This document shows positions 27,435-35,834 of a stretch of DNA of 64,000 nucleotides, in pieces. The stretch's first letter is position 1, and every line of letters begins with the position of its first letter. The position numbers and the translations under genes are program-made. The notes under the pieces were generated by a model. That model had not been told where the DNA came from. It searched no databases and saw nothing but the letters and a program-made list of their open reading frames with translations. The DNA is from CADEDH01 sp965263455 (GTDB lineage Bacteria; Actinomycetota; Acidimicrobiia; Acidimicrobiales; SZUA-35), in NCBI GenBank assembly GCA_965263455.1, contig CBDHHN010000004.1, positions 310,001 through 374,000 of the forward strand, in the 5' to 3' direction.

Positions 27435-28766
27435 CTAGCAGCCCATCAACGTAGCGGCCACGGCGTCGGAGGTGTCAGTCCATGTCGCCGCGTTGGGCGA
27501 GAAGAAGTCCAGGACGAGGGCGTACCCGTAGTCGGGCACCACGTACTGGGTGAACTCGAAACCGTCACCCACCACGACCTGGGTGTTGACCTCCCGCCCG
27601 TTGAACACCTTCACGGTCGGGGTGTTGTCGAAGAAGAGACCGGCCCGGCCCAGCTCCGCCTCGACCTCGGCCGCGGTGTCGAGGCTGGTGAAGTTGCCCT
27701 CCACCCGCCACAGGGTGAAGTTGACGATGTAGTCGTCCACCAGCGGACCGTCGCCGAGCATGAGCCCGCCGGAGTTGACGAAGTCCTGGTACAGGGGGGT
27801 CACCTCGGCCACGTTGGCCGGGCGCAGGATCCGGGCCGCCTCCTCGGGTGAGGTGGCCACGAGGTCCACCCACTGCCAGTCGGGGGGCATGATCACGGTG
27901 GCCCCGATGGCACACCGGCCGGCGTAGGTCCCCTGCAGCCGATCGACCTGCTCCAGGGCGACCGTGTCGTCCCACACCCACGGGATCGGCGCGCAGTTGC
28001 CGCTCCCGGGAACGGCCCGCTGGTCGGGGTCGGCCACGATCACGCACAGGTGGCGGGCCCCGGCCGCCACCACATCGGCCTGGCTGAAACCGACGCGCCC
28101 GTTCTCCCCGCCCGAGGTGGTGAAGGGCAGGATCCCGTCCCAGGAGCGCCAGCCACCACCGGGCTCGGCCGTGCCCGCCTTGCGCTCGTCACCGGCCACG
28201 ACGGTGTCGAGGTAGAAGTGCAGGTGGTAGTCGACCGGTTCCAACTCGGGAATGAAGCCGAAGCTCTCGTACGCCGCGATCATCTCGCCGGTGCTCGGGT
28301 CCATGGCCACCGCGGTGAGGCAGGCCACCCGCTCCTGCTCGGTCGGGCAGGGCGTGGGGGTGAACGGGTTGTCGACGATGACGGGCCCGGCCGAGCTCGG
28401 GACCGGGGTGATGGGCACGGTGAAGTCGGGGTTGCCCCCCGGTCCGTCGCTCACGGTGCCGGTGCCGTCGTCGCCCGAGGACGACGACGATCCGGGATCG
28501 CCGCTGAGGCTGCCGTCGCCGCTGGCGGTGATGATGTCGGTGTCGCCGTCGCCATCGGCGTCCTCGCCCCCGGCGGCGAGCCCGATGGCGATGAGGCCCA
28601 GCACGGCCAGCATCACGACGCCACCGAGCCCGATCAGCACCCACAGCAGCGGCGACGCCCCGCCTCGCGACGGGGCCTGAGCCGGGGAGACGCCGGTGGA
28701 TCCGGGCGGAGCATGAAGGTACTGGGGGCCGCTCTGGTAGGCGGCCGGCGCCGGGGCCGGGGCCAC
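27435..28766 (-). CDS. Membrane-anchored extracellular domain, probably the C-terminal half of the adjacent kinase
   Basis: An open frame of 443 codons. A Pro/Ala-rich opening leads to a membrane helix (LLWVLIGLGGVVMLAVLGLI) and an Asp/Ser/Gly linker, then about 300 residues with paired Cys and several Trp that look extracellular. No family is recognised. The GTG at 28766 is only the first in-frame start; the same frame stays open and Pro-rich to about 28940, overlapping the end of the kinase frame. Adding one base in the C/G runs at 28893-28911 would join kinase and this part into one protein of about 874 residues, the usual layout of receptor-type bacterial Ser/Thr kinases. Confidence 0.7.
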   Translation of the reverse strand: MAPAPAPAAYQSGPQYLHAPPGSTGVSPAQAPSRGGASPLLWVLIGLGGVVMLAVLGLIAIGLAAGGEDADGDGDTDIITASGDGSLSGDPGSSSSSGDDGTGTVSDGPGGNPDFTVPITPVPSSAGPVIVDNPFTPTPCPTEQERVACLTAVAMDPSTGEMIAAYESFGFIPELEPVDYHLHFYLDTVVAGDERKAGTAEPGGGWRSWDGILPFTTSGGENGRVGFSQADVVAAGARHLCVIVADPDQRAVPGSGNCAPIPWVWDDTVALEQVDRLQGTYAGRCAIGATVIMPPDWQWVDLVATSPEEAARILRPANVAEVTPLYQDFVNSGGLMLGDGPLVDDYIVNFTLWRVEGNFTSLDTAAEVEAELGRAGLFFDNTPTVKVFNGREVNTQVVVGDGFEFTQYVVPDYGYALVLDFFSPNAATWTDTSDAVAATLMGC

Positions 28767-30058
28767 GGACGGGCCGCTGGTCCAGGGATTGGCCGGTTGG
28801 GGGGCCGGAGCCGGGTTGGGCGGGGGCTGGGACCCGGGACCCTGGGCCGGCGGGGCCGACCGGGCCGGACCGGGGACGGGCCCGGGCTGCCCCCGGGGGC
28901 GGGGGCGGGGGCGGCCGCAGGCTGACCCTGACCCGGGTTCACCGGGGGCTGCCAGCCGGGTTGGGGGGCGTTGGGGCCACTGCTCAGCGGCGGGGCGTAC
29001 TGCACCCCGCCGGAGTCGACAGGCCGACTCGGCGCCACGCCCGGGTCGGACTGACCGGGCCCGGGTCCCCGGTTCTTGGCCAGCAGCGTCCGCGACTCAT
29101 CGGCCTGGACCACGATGGTGGCGGTCCGCGACCCCCCACCGGTCTGGCGCTCGGAGACGGCGATGACCTCGGGCCAGTGGAGGACGTGGCCCCCTTCCCG
29201 CAGCCAGCCGCTCCCGAAGGCGGAGACACAGGCCTCGGTCAACTCCAACGCCAACTCCCGAGCCGACGACTGGCGATCGGCCAGCTCCTTGGACAGAGCC
29301 CGGTCGATCACGGCCCCAAGCGGGGCGGCCAACTCGGCCCGGGCCTCGATCAGGGGCAGCGGCGGGGTGACCAGATGGTGGGCCAGCAGACCGGTGGCCG
29401 AGTTGATCTCGTCGAACGGGAACCGGCCCGACAGGAGCTCGTAGGCCATGATCCCGACGCTGTAGACGTCGGAGGCGGGGGTGAGGTCGTCACCCCGGAC
29501 CTGCTCGGGACTCATGTAGGCCGGGGTGCCGATGACGGTCCCGGTGGCGGTGCGACGGGCGTCGGTGTCGAGGGCGCGGGCGATGCCGAAATCGCCGAGC
29601 TTGACCACGCCCTTGCGGTCGTAGAGCAGGTTCTCGGGCTTGATGTCGCGGTGGAGGACGCCGGCCTGGTGGGCGAAGTCGAGGGCGGCGCAGCAGGCCA
29701 GGATGGCGGCGCAGGCGGCGTCGGTCTCCAGCCCCTGGTCGGTGAACCGGTCGCCTACCGACCCGGCACACTGCTCCATGATGATGAGGCATTGACCGTC
29801 GGCGGCGTCGACGAAGTCGAACACCGGCACGATGTGGGGGTGATCGAGGGAGGCCACCATCCGGGCCTCGGCCACGAACCGCTCCCGCACCGACGGGTCG
29901 GCCACGAAGGCCCGACCCAGCTGTTTGACCGCCACGTCCCGGCCCAGCTGGGCGTGTCGAGCCTGGTAGACGATGCCGAAGGCACCTCGGCCCAGTTCTC
30001 GGCCGACCTGATAGCCGGGCAACGCCTGTTGGACCAGACCGTGATCTCTGGATGACAT
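28634..30058 (-). CDS. Serine/threonine protein kinase (PknB-like), probably frameshifted at its C-terminus
   Basis: The kinase domain fills about residues 16-275: glycine loop GRGAFGIVYQ, VAVKQLG, catalytic loop HRDIKPENLLYD, DFG in LGDFGIARAL and TPAYMSPEQVRG. All catalytic residues are present. A Pro/Gly linker follows. After about 28911 the frame turns into an Arg/Pro-rich sequence (RPGRPRRPRVPG) ending at 28634, which looks like out-of-frame reading; the membrane helix and extracellular domain continue in the neighbouring frame. The ATG at 30058 follows GGGAGAGGGA. Next downstream is the PycTM-like gene. Either a base is missing in the assembly or the gene is truly split. Confidence 0.85.
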   Translation of the reverse strand: MSSRDHGLVQQALPGYQVGRELGRGAFGIVYQARHAQLGRDVAVKQLGRAFVADPSVRERFVAEARMVASLDHPHIVPVFDFVDAADGQCLIIMEQCAGSVGDRFTDQGLETDAACAAILACCAALDFAHQAGVLHRDIKPENLLYDRKGVVKLGDFGIARALDTDARRTATGTVIGTPAYMSPEQVRGDDLTPASDVYSVGIMAYELLSGRFPFDEINSATGLLAHHLVTPPLPLIEARAELAAPLGAVIDRALSKELADRQSSARELALELTEACVSAFGSGWLREGGHVLHWPEVIAVSERQTGGGSRTATIVVQADESRTLLAKNRGPGPGQSDPGVAPSRPVDSGGVQYAPPLSSGPNAPQPGWQPPVNPGQGQPAAAPAPAPGGSPGPSPVRPGRPRRPRVPGPSPRPTRLRPPNRPIPGPAARPWPRPRRRPPTRAAPSTFMLRPDPPASPRLRPRREAGRRRCCGC

Positions 30059-30153
30059 GGTCCCTCTCCCCGCATCACCGCCGACCGGGTGGGTCGGACC
30101 ACGCCGACCATACCGGGACCGGATGGAGGGGCGCACGGCGCCCCGGCGCCCCC

Positions 30154-30174
30154 GGGCGGGCCGTCAGCCCGCCC
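30154..30174 (-). terminator. Hairpin abutting the stop codon of the FetB-like gene
   Basis: GGGCGGGC (30154-30161) pairs with GCCCGCCC (30167-30174) across a 5-base loop. It touches the stop codon at 30175-30177 of the minus-strand permease gene. No U-tract follows, so termination strength is uncertain. Confidence 0.5.
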
Positions 30175-31023
30175 TCAGCCCGGCGCGGCCCGGACCCAGG
30201 GGGCCAGGCGAAGGTCCCGGGTCAGGGACGAGGCCACGATGTGCACCACCACCGCCACCACGCACAACGCCGCCGTGCCCAGGATCAGGTACATGACCAG
30301 CAGCTGGACGACGACGGCCTCGACCGGGTCGACGCCGGCCAGGAGCAGGCCGGTCATGGCCCCGGGGAGGGCGATCAGCCCGACCACCTTGGTTCGTTCG
30401 ACCTGGGGCACGACGGCGGCCCGGGCCGCCCGCGACCCCATGAACCGCACCACCTGCATCCGGTCGAGGCCCAGGGCGACGAGGGCCTCAAGCTCCCCGG
30501 CCTGATCCCGGCACAACCGGACGCTCTGGTTGACGCCCAGGACGGCGGTGGGGACGGCGTTGCCGATGGTGATGCCGGCCACCACCACCAGCGACACCGG
30601 CTCGTAGGCGATGACCCCGAACCCGAACACCACGGCCAGGCTGGCGGAGGCCGCAACCGTCACCACCGTGGCCCCCACCAGCCGGAGACCGGGGATTGGA
30701 TGGGGCGCCCGACGGCCCACGACCACGGCCGCCACCACCACCATGCCCACGACCCAGGCCCAGGCCCACCACAGGGCCCGAGTCGAACCGAAGGCGGCGG
30801 CGAACACCAGCCCGACGGTCAGCAACTGGACGGCGGCCCGGATGGAGGCGACCACGATGTCGCGTCCGATCCCGAGACCGAGGGCGGCCGCCAACCCCAG
30901 GGCCAACGCGATCAGGCTCAGCGAGGCCACGGCCACCGGCCACCCCACGACCTGGCCGTCGAGGCCGGCCCCGGCCGCCAGCATCGCCCCCGTGGCCGGG
31001 AAGGCGACCGTCGCCGCGGTCAC
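30175..31023 (-). CDS. FetB-like ABC transporter permease (UPF0014 family)
   Basis: A 282-residue polytopic membrane protein. It carries the family marks ASIRAAVQLLTVGL near the N-terminus, then AGITIGNAVPTAVLG, and LPGAMTGLLLAGVDPVEA with VVVQLLVMYLILGTAAL close to the end. E. coli FetB of this family forms an iron exporter with the ATPase FetA. No ATPase gene is adjacent here. The GTG start (31021-31023) overlaps the TGA of the enolase-superfamily gene by four bases, so the two are translationally coupled despite no obvious shared function. Confidence 0.8.
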   Translation of the reverse strand: MTAATVAFPATGAMLAAGAGLDGQVVGWPVAVASLSLIALALGLAAALGLGIGRDIVVASIRAAVQLLTVGLVFAAAFGSTRALWWAWAWVVGMVVVAAVVVGRRAPHPIPGLRLVGATVVTVAASASLAVVFGFGVIAYEPVSLVVVAGITIGNAVPTAVLGVNQSVRLCRDQAGELEALVALGLDRMQVVRFMGSRAARAAVVPQVERTKVVGLIALPGAMTGLLLAGVDPVEAVVVQLLVMYLILGTAALCVVAVVVHIVASSLTRDLRLAPWVRAAPG

Positions 31024-32246
31024 GGTCGACGGCCGACCAGGAACCCTGGGCCCTCCTTCGGGGGATGGGCGGCAAGGGCCGCCTCGTCCGGTTCGGTCCC
31101 CCAGCCCGGTCGGTCGCCCACGATCAGGTGGCCGTCGACGATCTCAGGAACCTCGGTGAACAGCTCGTCGTCCCACGGCAGGCGATCGATGTCGGTCTCC
31201 ATGATCCGCAGGTGGGGCACGGCGGCGGCGAAGTGGGCGCTCATCATGGTCGACAGGTGGCCGTAGAAGTTGTGGGGGGCGACATGGACCTCGTGGGCGT
31301 CGGCCGCCGCCGCGATCTTCATCGACTGCCACGTGCCGTTCCACACGGCGTCGATGATGGCCACGTCGACGGCCTGGGCCCCGAAGTAGGGCAGGAATCC
31401 CGGGAGGCCGATCACGGTCTCGAGCGAGGCCACCTGGGTGTGGGCGTGGTCGCGGATGTAGCGGAGGGCGTCGGGGCTGTCATTGTCGTACTCCAGCCAG
31501 AACAGGTCGAAGTCGGCCAGGGACCGCAGCACCTCCAGCACACCGGCGGTGCGGAAGTTGAAGTTCAGGTCGAGGAGGATGTCCATGTCCTCCCCCGCCC
31601 CCTCCCGGAAGGCGGTGAGCACGTCGTGCAGACCCCGGAGCACGAGCGGCTCGGCGTTGTGGGCCGGATTCCAGGGGCGGCCGAAGCCGGGCGCCCACGA
31701 TCGCAGGGCCCCGTCCCACATGGTGAAGATGTTGGTCTTCAGGGCGGTGAAGCCCTTGTCCCGAACCTCCTCCCCCAGGGCTCGGATGCCGGCCAGGTCG
31801 GAGATGCGGTTCCCGTAGAACCGGTGCTGGGCGATGCGCCAGGTCCCGCAGTGCGACCAGTAGACCCGGATCCGGTCGCGCTGGCGACCCCCCAGCAGCT
31901 CGTAGACGGGAACCCCCAGGGCCTTGGCCTTGGCGTCGAGCAGGGCGTTCTCGATGGCCCCGATCCCCTGGCCCACCACCGATCCGGCCCCGGGTCGGGT
32001 GGCGGCGAACAACTCGGTGTGGACCCGCTCATGGGCCATGACCGATTGCCCGACGACCCGCGGGGCCAACGACTCGATGACGGTGCTGACCCCGGGCGAG
32101 CCGAAGCCCTCGTCGAACTCGCTCCACCCCACGATGCCCTCGTCGGTGGTGATCTTGCAGAAGTGGTAGTTGCGCCAACCGGCGTCGCAGTGGCGGGTCT
32201 CGACCGCGGTGACGGTCACGGGTTGGCGGGTCGAACCGGAGGCCAT
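31020..32246 (-). CDS. Mandelate racemase/enolase-superfamily enzyme
   Basis: A 408-residue enolase-superfamily protein that would abstract the alpha proton of a carboxylate, as in acid-sugar dehydratases or racemases. The lid domain includes DEGIVGWSEFDEGFG. Metal ligands fit ILLDLNFNF (Asp, about 223), WLEYDN (Glu, about 252) and ASLETV (Glu, about 275); a candidate base His is in VAPHNFYGHLS (about 322), and TALKTNIF may bear the Lys. The ATG at 32246 is preceded by TACGTT (32253-32258, minus strand) at 6 bases, a leaderless-type arrangement. The substrate cannot be assigned. Confidence 0.82.
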   Translation of the reverse strand: MASGSTRQPVTVTAVETRHCDAGWRNYHFCKITTDEGIVGWSEFDEGFGSPGVSTVIESLAPRVVGQSVMAHERVHTELFAATRPGAGSVVGQGIGAIENALLDAKAKALGVPVYELLGGRQRDRIRVYWSHCGTWRIAQHRFYGNRISDLAGIRALGEEVRDKGFTALKTNIFTMWDGALRSWAPGFGRPWNPAHNAEPLVLRGLHDVLTAFREGAGEDMDILLDLNFNFRTAGVLEVLRSLADFDLFWLEYDNDSPDALRYIRDHAHTQVASLETVIGLPGFLPYFGAQAVDVAIIDAVWNGTWQSMKIAAAADAHEVHVAPHNFYGHLSTMMSAHFAAAVPHLRIMETDIDRLPWDDELFTEVPEIVDGHLIVGDRPGWGTEPDEAALAAHPPKEGPGFLVGRRP

Positions 32247-32307
32247 CACGGCAACGTAGCAGTCGCCAGCGTCCGGCAACCGGGGCGACCGCGGGCGACC
32301 GGCGTCC

Positions 32308-33639
32308 TCAGAAGGGGTCCTGCTCCTCGCCCAGCGCGTGGCGTCCCAGCCGGAGGTCGACCCGGTCCTGATGAGCGTTGATGTGGAGGGGCATGGCCTG
32401 GAAGTCGCGCCACCGCCGCTCGAAGACCCCCGACTCCCTCAGCCCGTTGCCCCCCTGGGACCGGCGGAGGAGATCCATGGCCTCCTCCAGCTGACGGAGG
32501 GCGCCGCTGGCCTGGGCCATCTGCCGCAGGTAGTCGGCCTCGGTCGGGGCCTGCTCCGCCGCCACCCGGCGGTCGACCTGGGCGCAGGCCGCCTCGGCGG
32601 TGGCGGCCGCCGCCGTGACCAGCGTGGTGGCCCGCCCCACGTTCAGCTGCACGGTGGGGTGGGTGACCATCCGCTTGCCCAGGATCGAGCGCCGGTCCCG
32701 GATCCCGGCCACGACCTCGTCCAGAGCGGCGCCGACCAACCCGACCCCCATCCAGGCCAGCCACAGGTCGGACAGACCGACCCAGTCCTCCCGGTAGCGG
32801 GCGGCCACGACCGGGGCCCGACGCAGGGTCTCGGCCCGGTTGGCGCCATACCAGGGCACGCAGCGCCCGAGCGGGACGACGACGTCGGTGTAGTGGATGT
32901 GGTCGGTGGCCGAGGCCCTGACCGCGGCCCCGTCCCAGGTGGGGTCGATCTCGACCCCCGGGGCCCGGAGATCGACCACGGTGAAGCGGAGATCGAGAGG
33001 TTCCCGCCTCCGGCCCTCGTCGTCGACGACGAGAAAGGCCACACCGGCCCGATCGGCGTAGCGGCCCCCGGTCCCGAAGGCCCCGGCTCCGTTGAGCCGC
33101 ACGCCGTCGCCCTCGATGACGCCCCGCACCCCGGAGCCGGCTCCGGCGGGGAAGCACACCGTCTCCCCATCCCGGACACCGCCCGCCAGCCAGTCGGCGT
33201 GATCGGGGCCCAGACAGCCGACCACCAGGTGGAACACGCTCAGGTGATTCCACAGAACCCAGGCCGTGCTGGTGCAGGCCGCGGCCACCGCCTCCAGCTC
33301 CCGGCCGATGGCCAGGATCGAGCCCTCCGTGCCCCCGAGCGATCGGGTGGCGGCGAGGCGGACCACGTCACTCCGCTTCAGCGGATCGATGACGGCGGCC
33401 GGGATGGTACGGGTGGCATCGGCCTCGGCCGCGTGGGCGGCCATGGCGGCCAACAGGGGCCGGACCACCAACTCTCCGTCGGGGGCCGGGATCAGCCCGC
33501 CACCTCCGGCATCGAGGGTGGGATCGGCATCGGATGGAAGGTCGGACGGAAGGTCGGACGGAAGGTCGGATGGAAGGTCGGACGGAAGGTCTCCAGACTG
33601 GCGATCAGGTTGGAGATCCGGCGTCGGGGTGGCGGTCAT
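32308..33639 (-). CDS. Acyl-CoA dehydrogenase-like flavoprotein (two-component monooxygenase type)
   Basis: A 443-residue protein of the acyl-CoA dehydrogenase fold, closest in style to flavin-dependent hydroxylases such as HpaB/DszC-like proteins. These segments support it: ACTSTAWVLWNHLSVFHLVV, the middle beta region with GAGAFGTGGRYADRAGVAFL, and the C-terminal helices around RRSQGGNGLRESGVFERRWR. The N-terminus contains a low-complexity (DLPS)5 stretch. The ATG (33637-33639) overlaps the stop of the crotonase gene by ATGA. It may act on a CoA ester or an aromatic substrate made by the neighbouring crotonases; no reductase partner is seen. Confidence 0.75.
   Translation of the reverse strand: MTATPTPDLQPDRQSGDLPSDLPSDLPSDLPSDLPSDADPTLDAGGGGLIPAPDGELVVRPLLAAMAAHAAEADATRTIPAAVIDPLKRSDVVRLAATRSLGGTEGSILAIGRELEAVAAACTSTAWVLWNHLSVFHLVVGCLGPDHADWLAGGVRDGETVCFPAGAGSGVRGVIEGDGVRLNGAGAFGTGGRYADRAGVAFLVVDDEGRRREPLDLRFTVVDLRAPGVEIDPTWDGAAVRASATDHIHYTDVVVPLGRCVPWYGANRAETLRRAPVVAARYREDWVGLSDLWLAWMGVGLVGAALDEVVAGIRDRRSILGKRMVTHPTVQLNVGRATTLVTAAAATAEAACAQVDRRVAAEQAPTEADYLRQMAQASGALRQLEEAMDLLRRSQGGNGLRESGVFERRWRDFQAMPLHINAHQDRVDLRLGRHALGEEQDPF
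33533..33592 (-). repeat. Five 12-bp tandem repeats encoding DLPS
   Basis: Five consecutive 12-base units (consensus GACGGAAGGTCG on the plus strand, with C/T variation at the third base) encode repeated Asp-Leu-Pro-Ser near the N-terminus of the flavoprotein. The unit length is a multiple of three, so copy-number change keeps the frame. Confidence 0.92.
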
Positions 33640-34421
33640 ACCTGGCGCCGACCCCGGTCGATGATGGCCTGGCGCCGGCGCTCCACCTCGTCCGGTCGGA
33701 ACCCCTCGGTGGCCCGGAAGGCGCGGGCCCCCTCGCTCTCCAGACGCCACGCATCGTCCAGGCGGGCGTGCTCCTGGGCGGCGTAGGTGGCCAGCATCCG
33801 CTGGACCCCGGGCTGGTCGTTGCCGGCGATGTCGGCGGCGAGACCCCGCACCGTCGGCAACAGCTCCTCGTGGGGCACCACCCGGTTGACCAGCCCCCAG
33901 GTCAGGGCCCGGTCGGCGGTGAGGAAGTTGCCGCTGAGCGACAGCTCTCGGGCCCGGCGGACGCCGACGGCGTCGGCCAGGAGAGCGGTCAGGCCCCAGC
34001 CGGGCATGACGCCGACGCGGGCGTGGGTGTCGGCGAACACAGCCCGCTCCGAGGCGATCAGGAAGTCACAGTTGAGGGCCAGCTCGAAGCCGCCGGTGAT
34101 GCAGGCCCCGTTGACCGCCCCGATCAAGGGCTTGGTCAAGGGCGGGAAGGGCCGCACGCTGCCCTGACCGGTCTCGTCCCCGGGCCCGACCTCGGCCGGC
34201 CGGCCGCCGAGTTCCCGCAGGTCGAGTCCGGCGCAGAAGGCGGGATCGGCGCCGGTCAGGATCAGGACCGAAACCCCCGTGTCGGCCTCCAATGCGGTCA
34301 CGGCCTCGGCCAGACCTCGGCGGAGGGCGCCGTTGATGGCGTTGCGGACCTCGGGACGGTTGAGGGTGATGGTGCCGATGCCGTCCGACACCTCTACCAG
34401 AACCGGTTGCTCGACGCTCAT
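33636..34421 (-). CDS. Enoyl-CoA hydratase/isomerase family protein (crotonase)
   Basis: A 261-residue crotonase. The oxyanion-hole segments are ADPAFCAGLDLREL and GACITGGFELALNCDFLIA, and the N-terminal strand is TITLNRPEVRNAINGAL. Enzymes of this fold hydrate enoyl-CoA or perform related reactions on CoA thioesters. Its ATG overlaps the stop of the preceding crotonase gene (ATGA at 34418-34421), and its own stop overlaps the flavoprotein start in the same way, so the three genes form one tightly coupled operon. Confidence 0.88.
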   Translation of the reverse strand: MSVEQPVLVEVSDGIGTITLNRPEVRNAINGALRRGLAEAVTALEADTGVSVLILTGADPAFCAGLDLRELGGRPAEVGPGDETGQGSVRPFPPLTKPLIGAVNGACITGGFELALNCDFLIASERAVFADTHARVGVMPGWGLTALLADAVGVRRARELSLSGNFLTADRALTWGLVNRVVPHEELLPTVRGLAADIAGNDQPGVQRMLATYAAQEHARLDDAWRLESEGARAFRATEGFRPDEVERRRQAIIDRGRRQV

Positions 34422-35254
34422 GACCCCTCCTCCCGGGCGCCGCCCGGTGCGGCCCCGGCGCCATCCTTCATCGCCCGCTCGACCCCGGGCAAGCGGCGCA
34501 CGGCCCCCTCCTGACCCGGGGGCACGACCTGACCGCCCTCCTGGAGCAGGAGGTAGGTGGAGTGGGCGGCGGTGACGGCGGTCCGGAAGCCCATGTGATC
34601 CTGCATCTCGTTCACCGACCGCTTGATCATGGCGGCGGCGAACGGGTCCATCCTGGCGATGCGGACGGCCAGGTCATGAGCCTCGGCGTCGAGTCGGCTT
34701 CGAGGGACGACCCGGCTCACGAAGCCGGCCTCCTGCGCCGTCTCGGCCGTCACGACCTCGGCCAACCACAGCAACTCCTTGGCCCGCCGGGGATTGAAGT
34801 CCCACGGCACCGAGAAGTACTGGAAGTGGGCCGGCAGGAACTTGGCGTCGTCGGCGGCCACGATCAGGTCCATGGCCGACGCCACCATCCACCCTCCGTA
34901 GATGCACCAGCCCTGGACGGCGGCGATTGTGGGCTTGGGCAGCTCCCGCCACCGCAGGGTGTTGGCCACGTTCAGGTCCCACGAGCGCCGCTGTGCCCCG
35001 CCCGCTCCGGGCGGGTAGGGCCGGGCCTCCCGGTCGGCCAGTTCCTCGGCCGTGCCCAGGTCGTGACCGGAGGAGAAGTGCTCGCCCTCCCCCCGGACCA
35101 CGATGACCCGGACCTCGGGATCGTCCACGGCCCGGGTCAGCATCCGGTCGAGGGCCTCCAGCAGGAGGCGGGACTGGGCGTTGCGGTACCGGGGCCGATT
35201 GAGGGAGACGGTCGCCACCCGATCGGCCACGGCGTAGGTCACATCGGTCTCCAT
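34418..35254 (-). CDS. Enoyl-CoA hydratase/isomerase family protein (crotonase)
   Basis: A 278-residue crotonase and the first gene of the coupled operon running left to 32308. It shows ATVSLNRPRYRNAQSR, GEHFSSGHDLGT and the second oxyanion segment WCIYGGWMVASAMDLIVA. The Gly-Gly-Trp in place of the more usual Gly-Gly-Gly suggests a non-standard substrate. It is divergent from the small biotinyl/lipoyl carrier gene, with 168 bases between them. The presence of two different crotonases and a dehydrogenase-like protein implies a CoA-thioester pathway beyond ordinary beta-oxidation. Confidence 0.86.
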   Translation of the reverse strand: METDVTYAVADRVATVSLNRPRYRNAQSRLLLEALDRMLTRAVDDPEVRVIVVRGEGEHFSSGHDLGTAEELADREARPYPPGAGGAQRRSWDLNVANTLRWRELPKPTIAAVQGWCIYGGWMVASAMDLIVAADDAKFLPAHFQYFSVPWDFNPRRAKELLWLAEVVTAETAQEAGFVSRVVPRSRLDAEAHDLAVRIARMDPFAAAMIKRSVNEMQDHMGFRTAVTAAHSTYLLLQEGGQVVPPGQEGAVRRLPGVERAMKDGAGAAPGGAREEGS

Positions 35255-35422
35255 GGGTTGATGCTAGGAAACGTCGCCGGGCCGGACCCAATGCCACCCG
35301 GCCCGGCCCCGGCGCCGTCCACGGCCCGGTCGCCGGGCCACCCGTCTCGACCGGGCCGGGGCCGTTCGGTACAGTCCGCCCCGTCGGGGGACCGCCCGAG
35401 CACCGGAGAAGGGGCCAGCAGC

Positions 35423-35644
35423 ATGATCGAGATCCGCGCCGAGATCGCCGCCACGGTGTGGCGCATCGACGTCGGCCCCGGCGACCGGGTCGACGAGGGT
35501 GACGAGCTGATCATCCTGGAGTCGATGAAGATGGAGATACCGGTGGTGGCCACGGCCTCGGGCACCGTGCGGGCGGTCCACGTCGCCCCGGAGGATCGCA
35601 TCGGCGAGGACGACCTCCTCGTCACCCTCGACGATCCGGCCTAG
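35423..35644 (+). CDS. Stand-alone biotinyl/lipoyl carrier protein
   Basis: A 73-residue carrier domain with the biotin-type motif ESMKME (Lys36), preceded by VGPGDRVDEGDELI and followed by GTVRAVHVAPEDRIGEDD, the mirror-image beta hammerhead of biotinyl domains. It would be biotinylated and serve an acyl-CoA or other carboxylase, but no carboxylase subunit lies in the window. The ATG follows GGAGAAGGGG. A TACAGT box at about 35369-35374 is a candidate -10. Confidence 0.85.
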   Translation: MIEIRAEIAATVWRIDVGPGDRVDEGDELIILESMKMEIPVVATASGTVRAVHVAPEDRIGEDDLLVTLDDPA

Positions 35645-35766
35645 GCCCGCTCCCACAACTCCTCATATCCGACCGATCGCGGCCGATCGGAACGTCGACC
35701 GGGTGCTCCACGAGCCCGGGCAGCACACGCGCCGTCCCACTCGGGATGGCTGATGGCCGCCCGAGC

Positions 35767-35804
35767 GTTACCTGTGAGACCATTGTTGGTTACCATGACG
35801 TAAC
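35767..35804. promoter_or_regulatory. Candidate operator: repeated GTTACC plus GTTAC-N6-GTAAC palindrome
   Basis: GTTACC occurs at 35767-35772 and 35789-35794, 22 bases apart (two helical turns). The second copy also forms an inverted pair with GTAAC at 35800-35804 around CATGAC. It sits 31-68 bases ahead of the patatin start, a normal operator position. A TetR-like dimer is one possible binder; no regulator gene is adjacent. Confidence 0.5.
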
Positions 35805-35834
35805 GTTGACATCGCCGAGCGGAAGGAGAACCCC

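Noticed and set aside
35806..35811. Consensus -35 TTGACA before the patatin gene
   Set aside because: A matching -10 would fall at or beyond the ribosome site and start codon, leaving no room for a transcript that includes GGAAGGAG.
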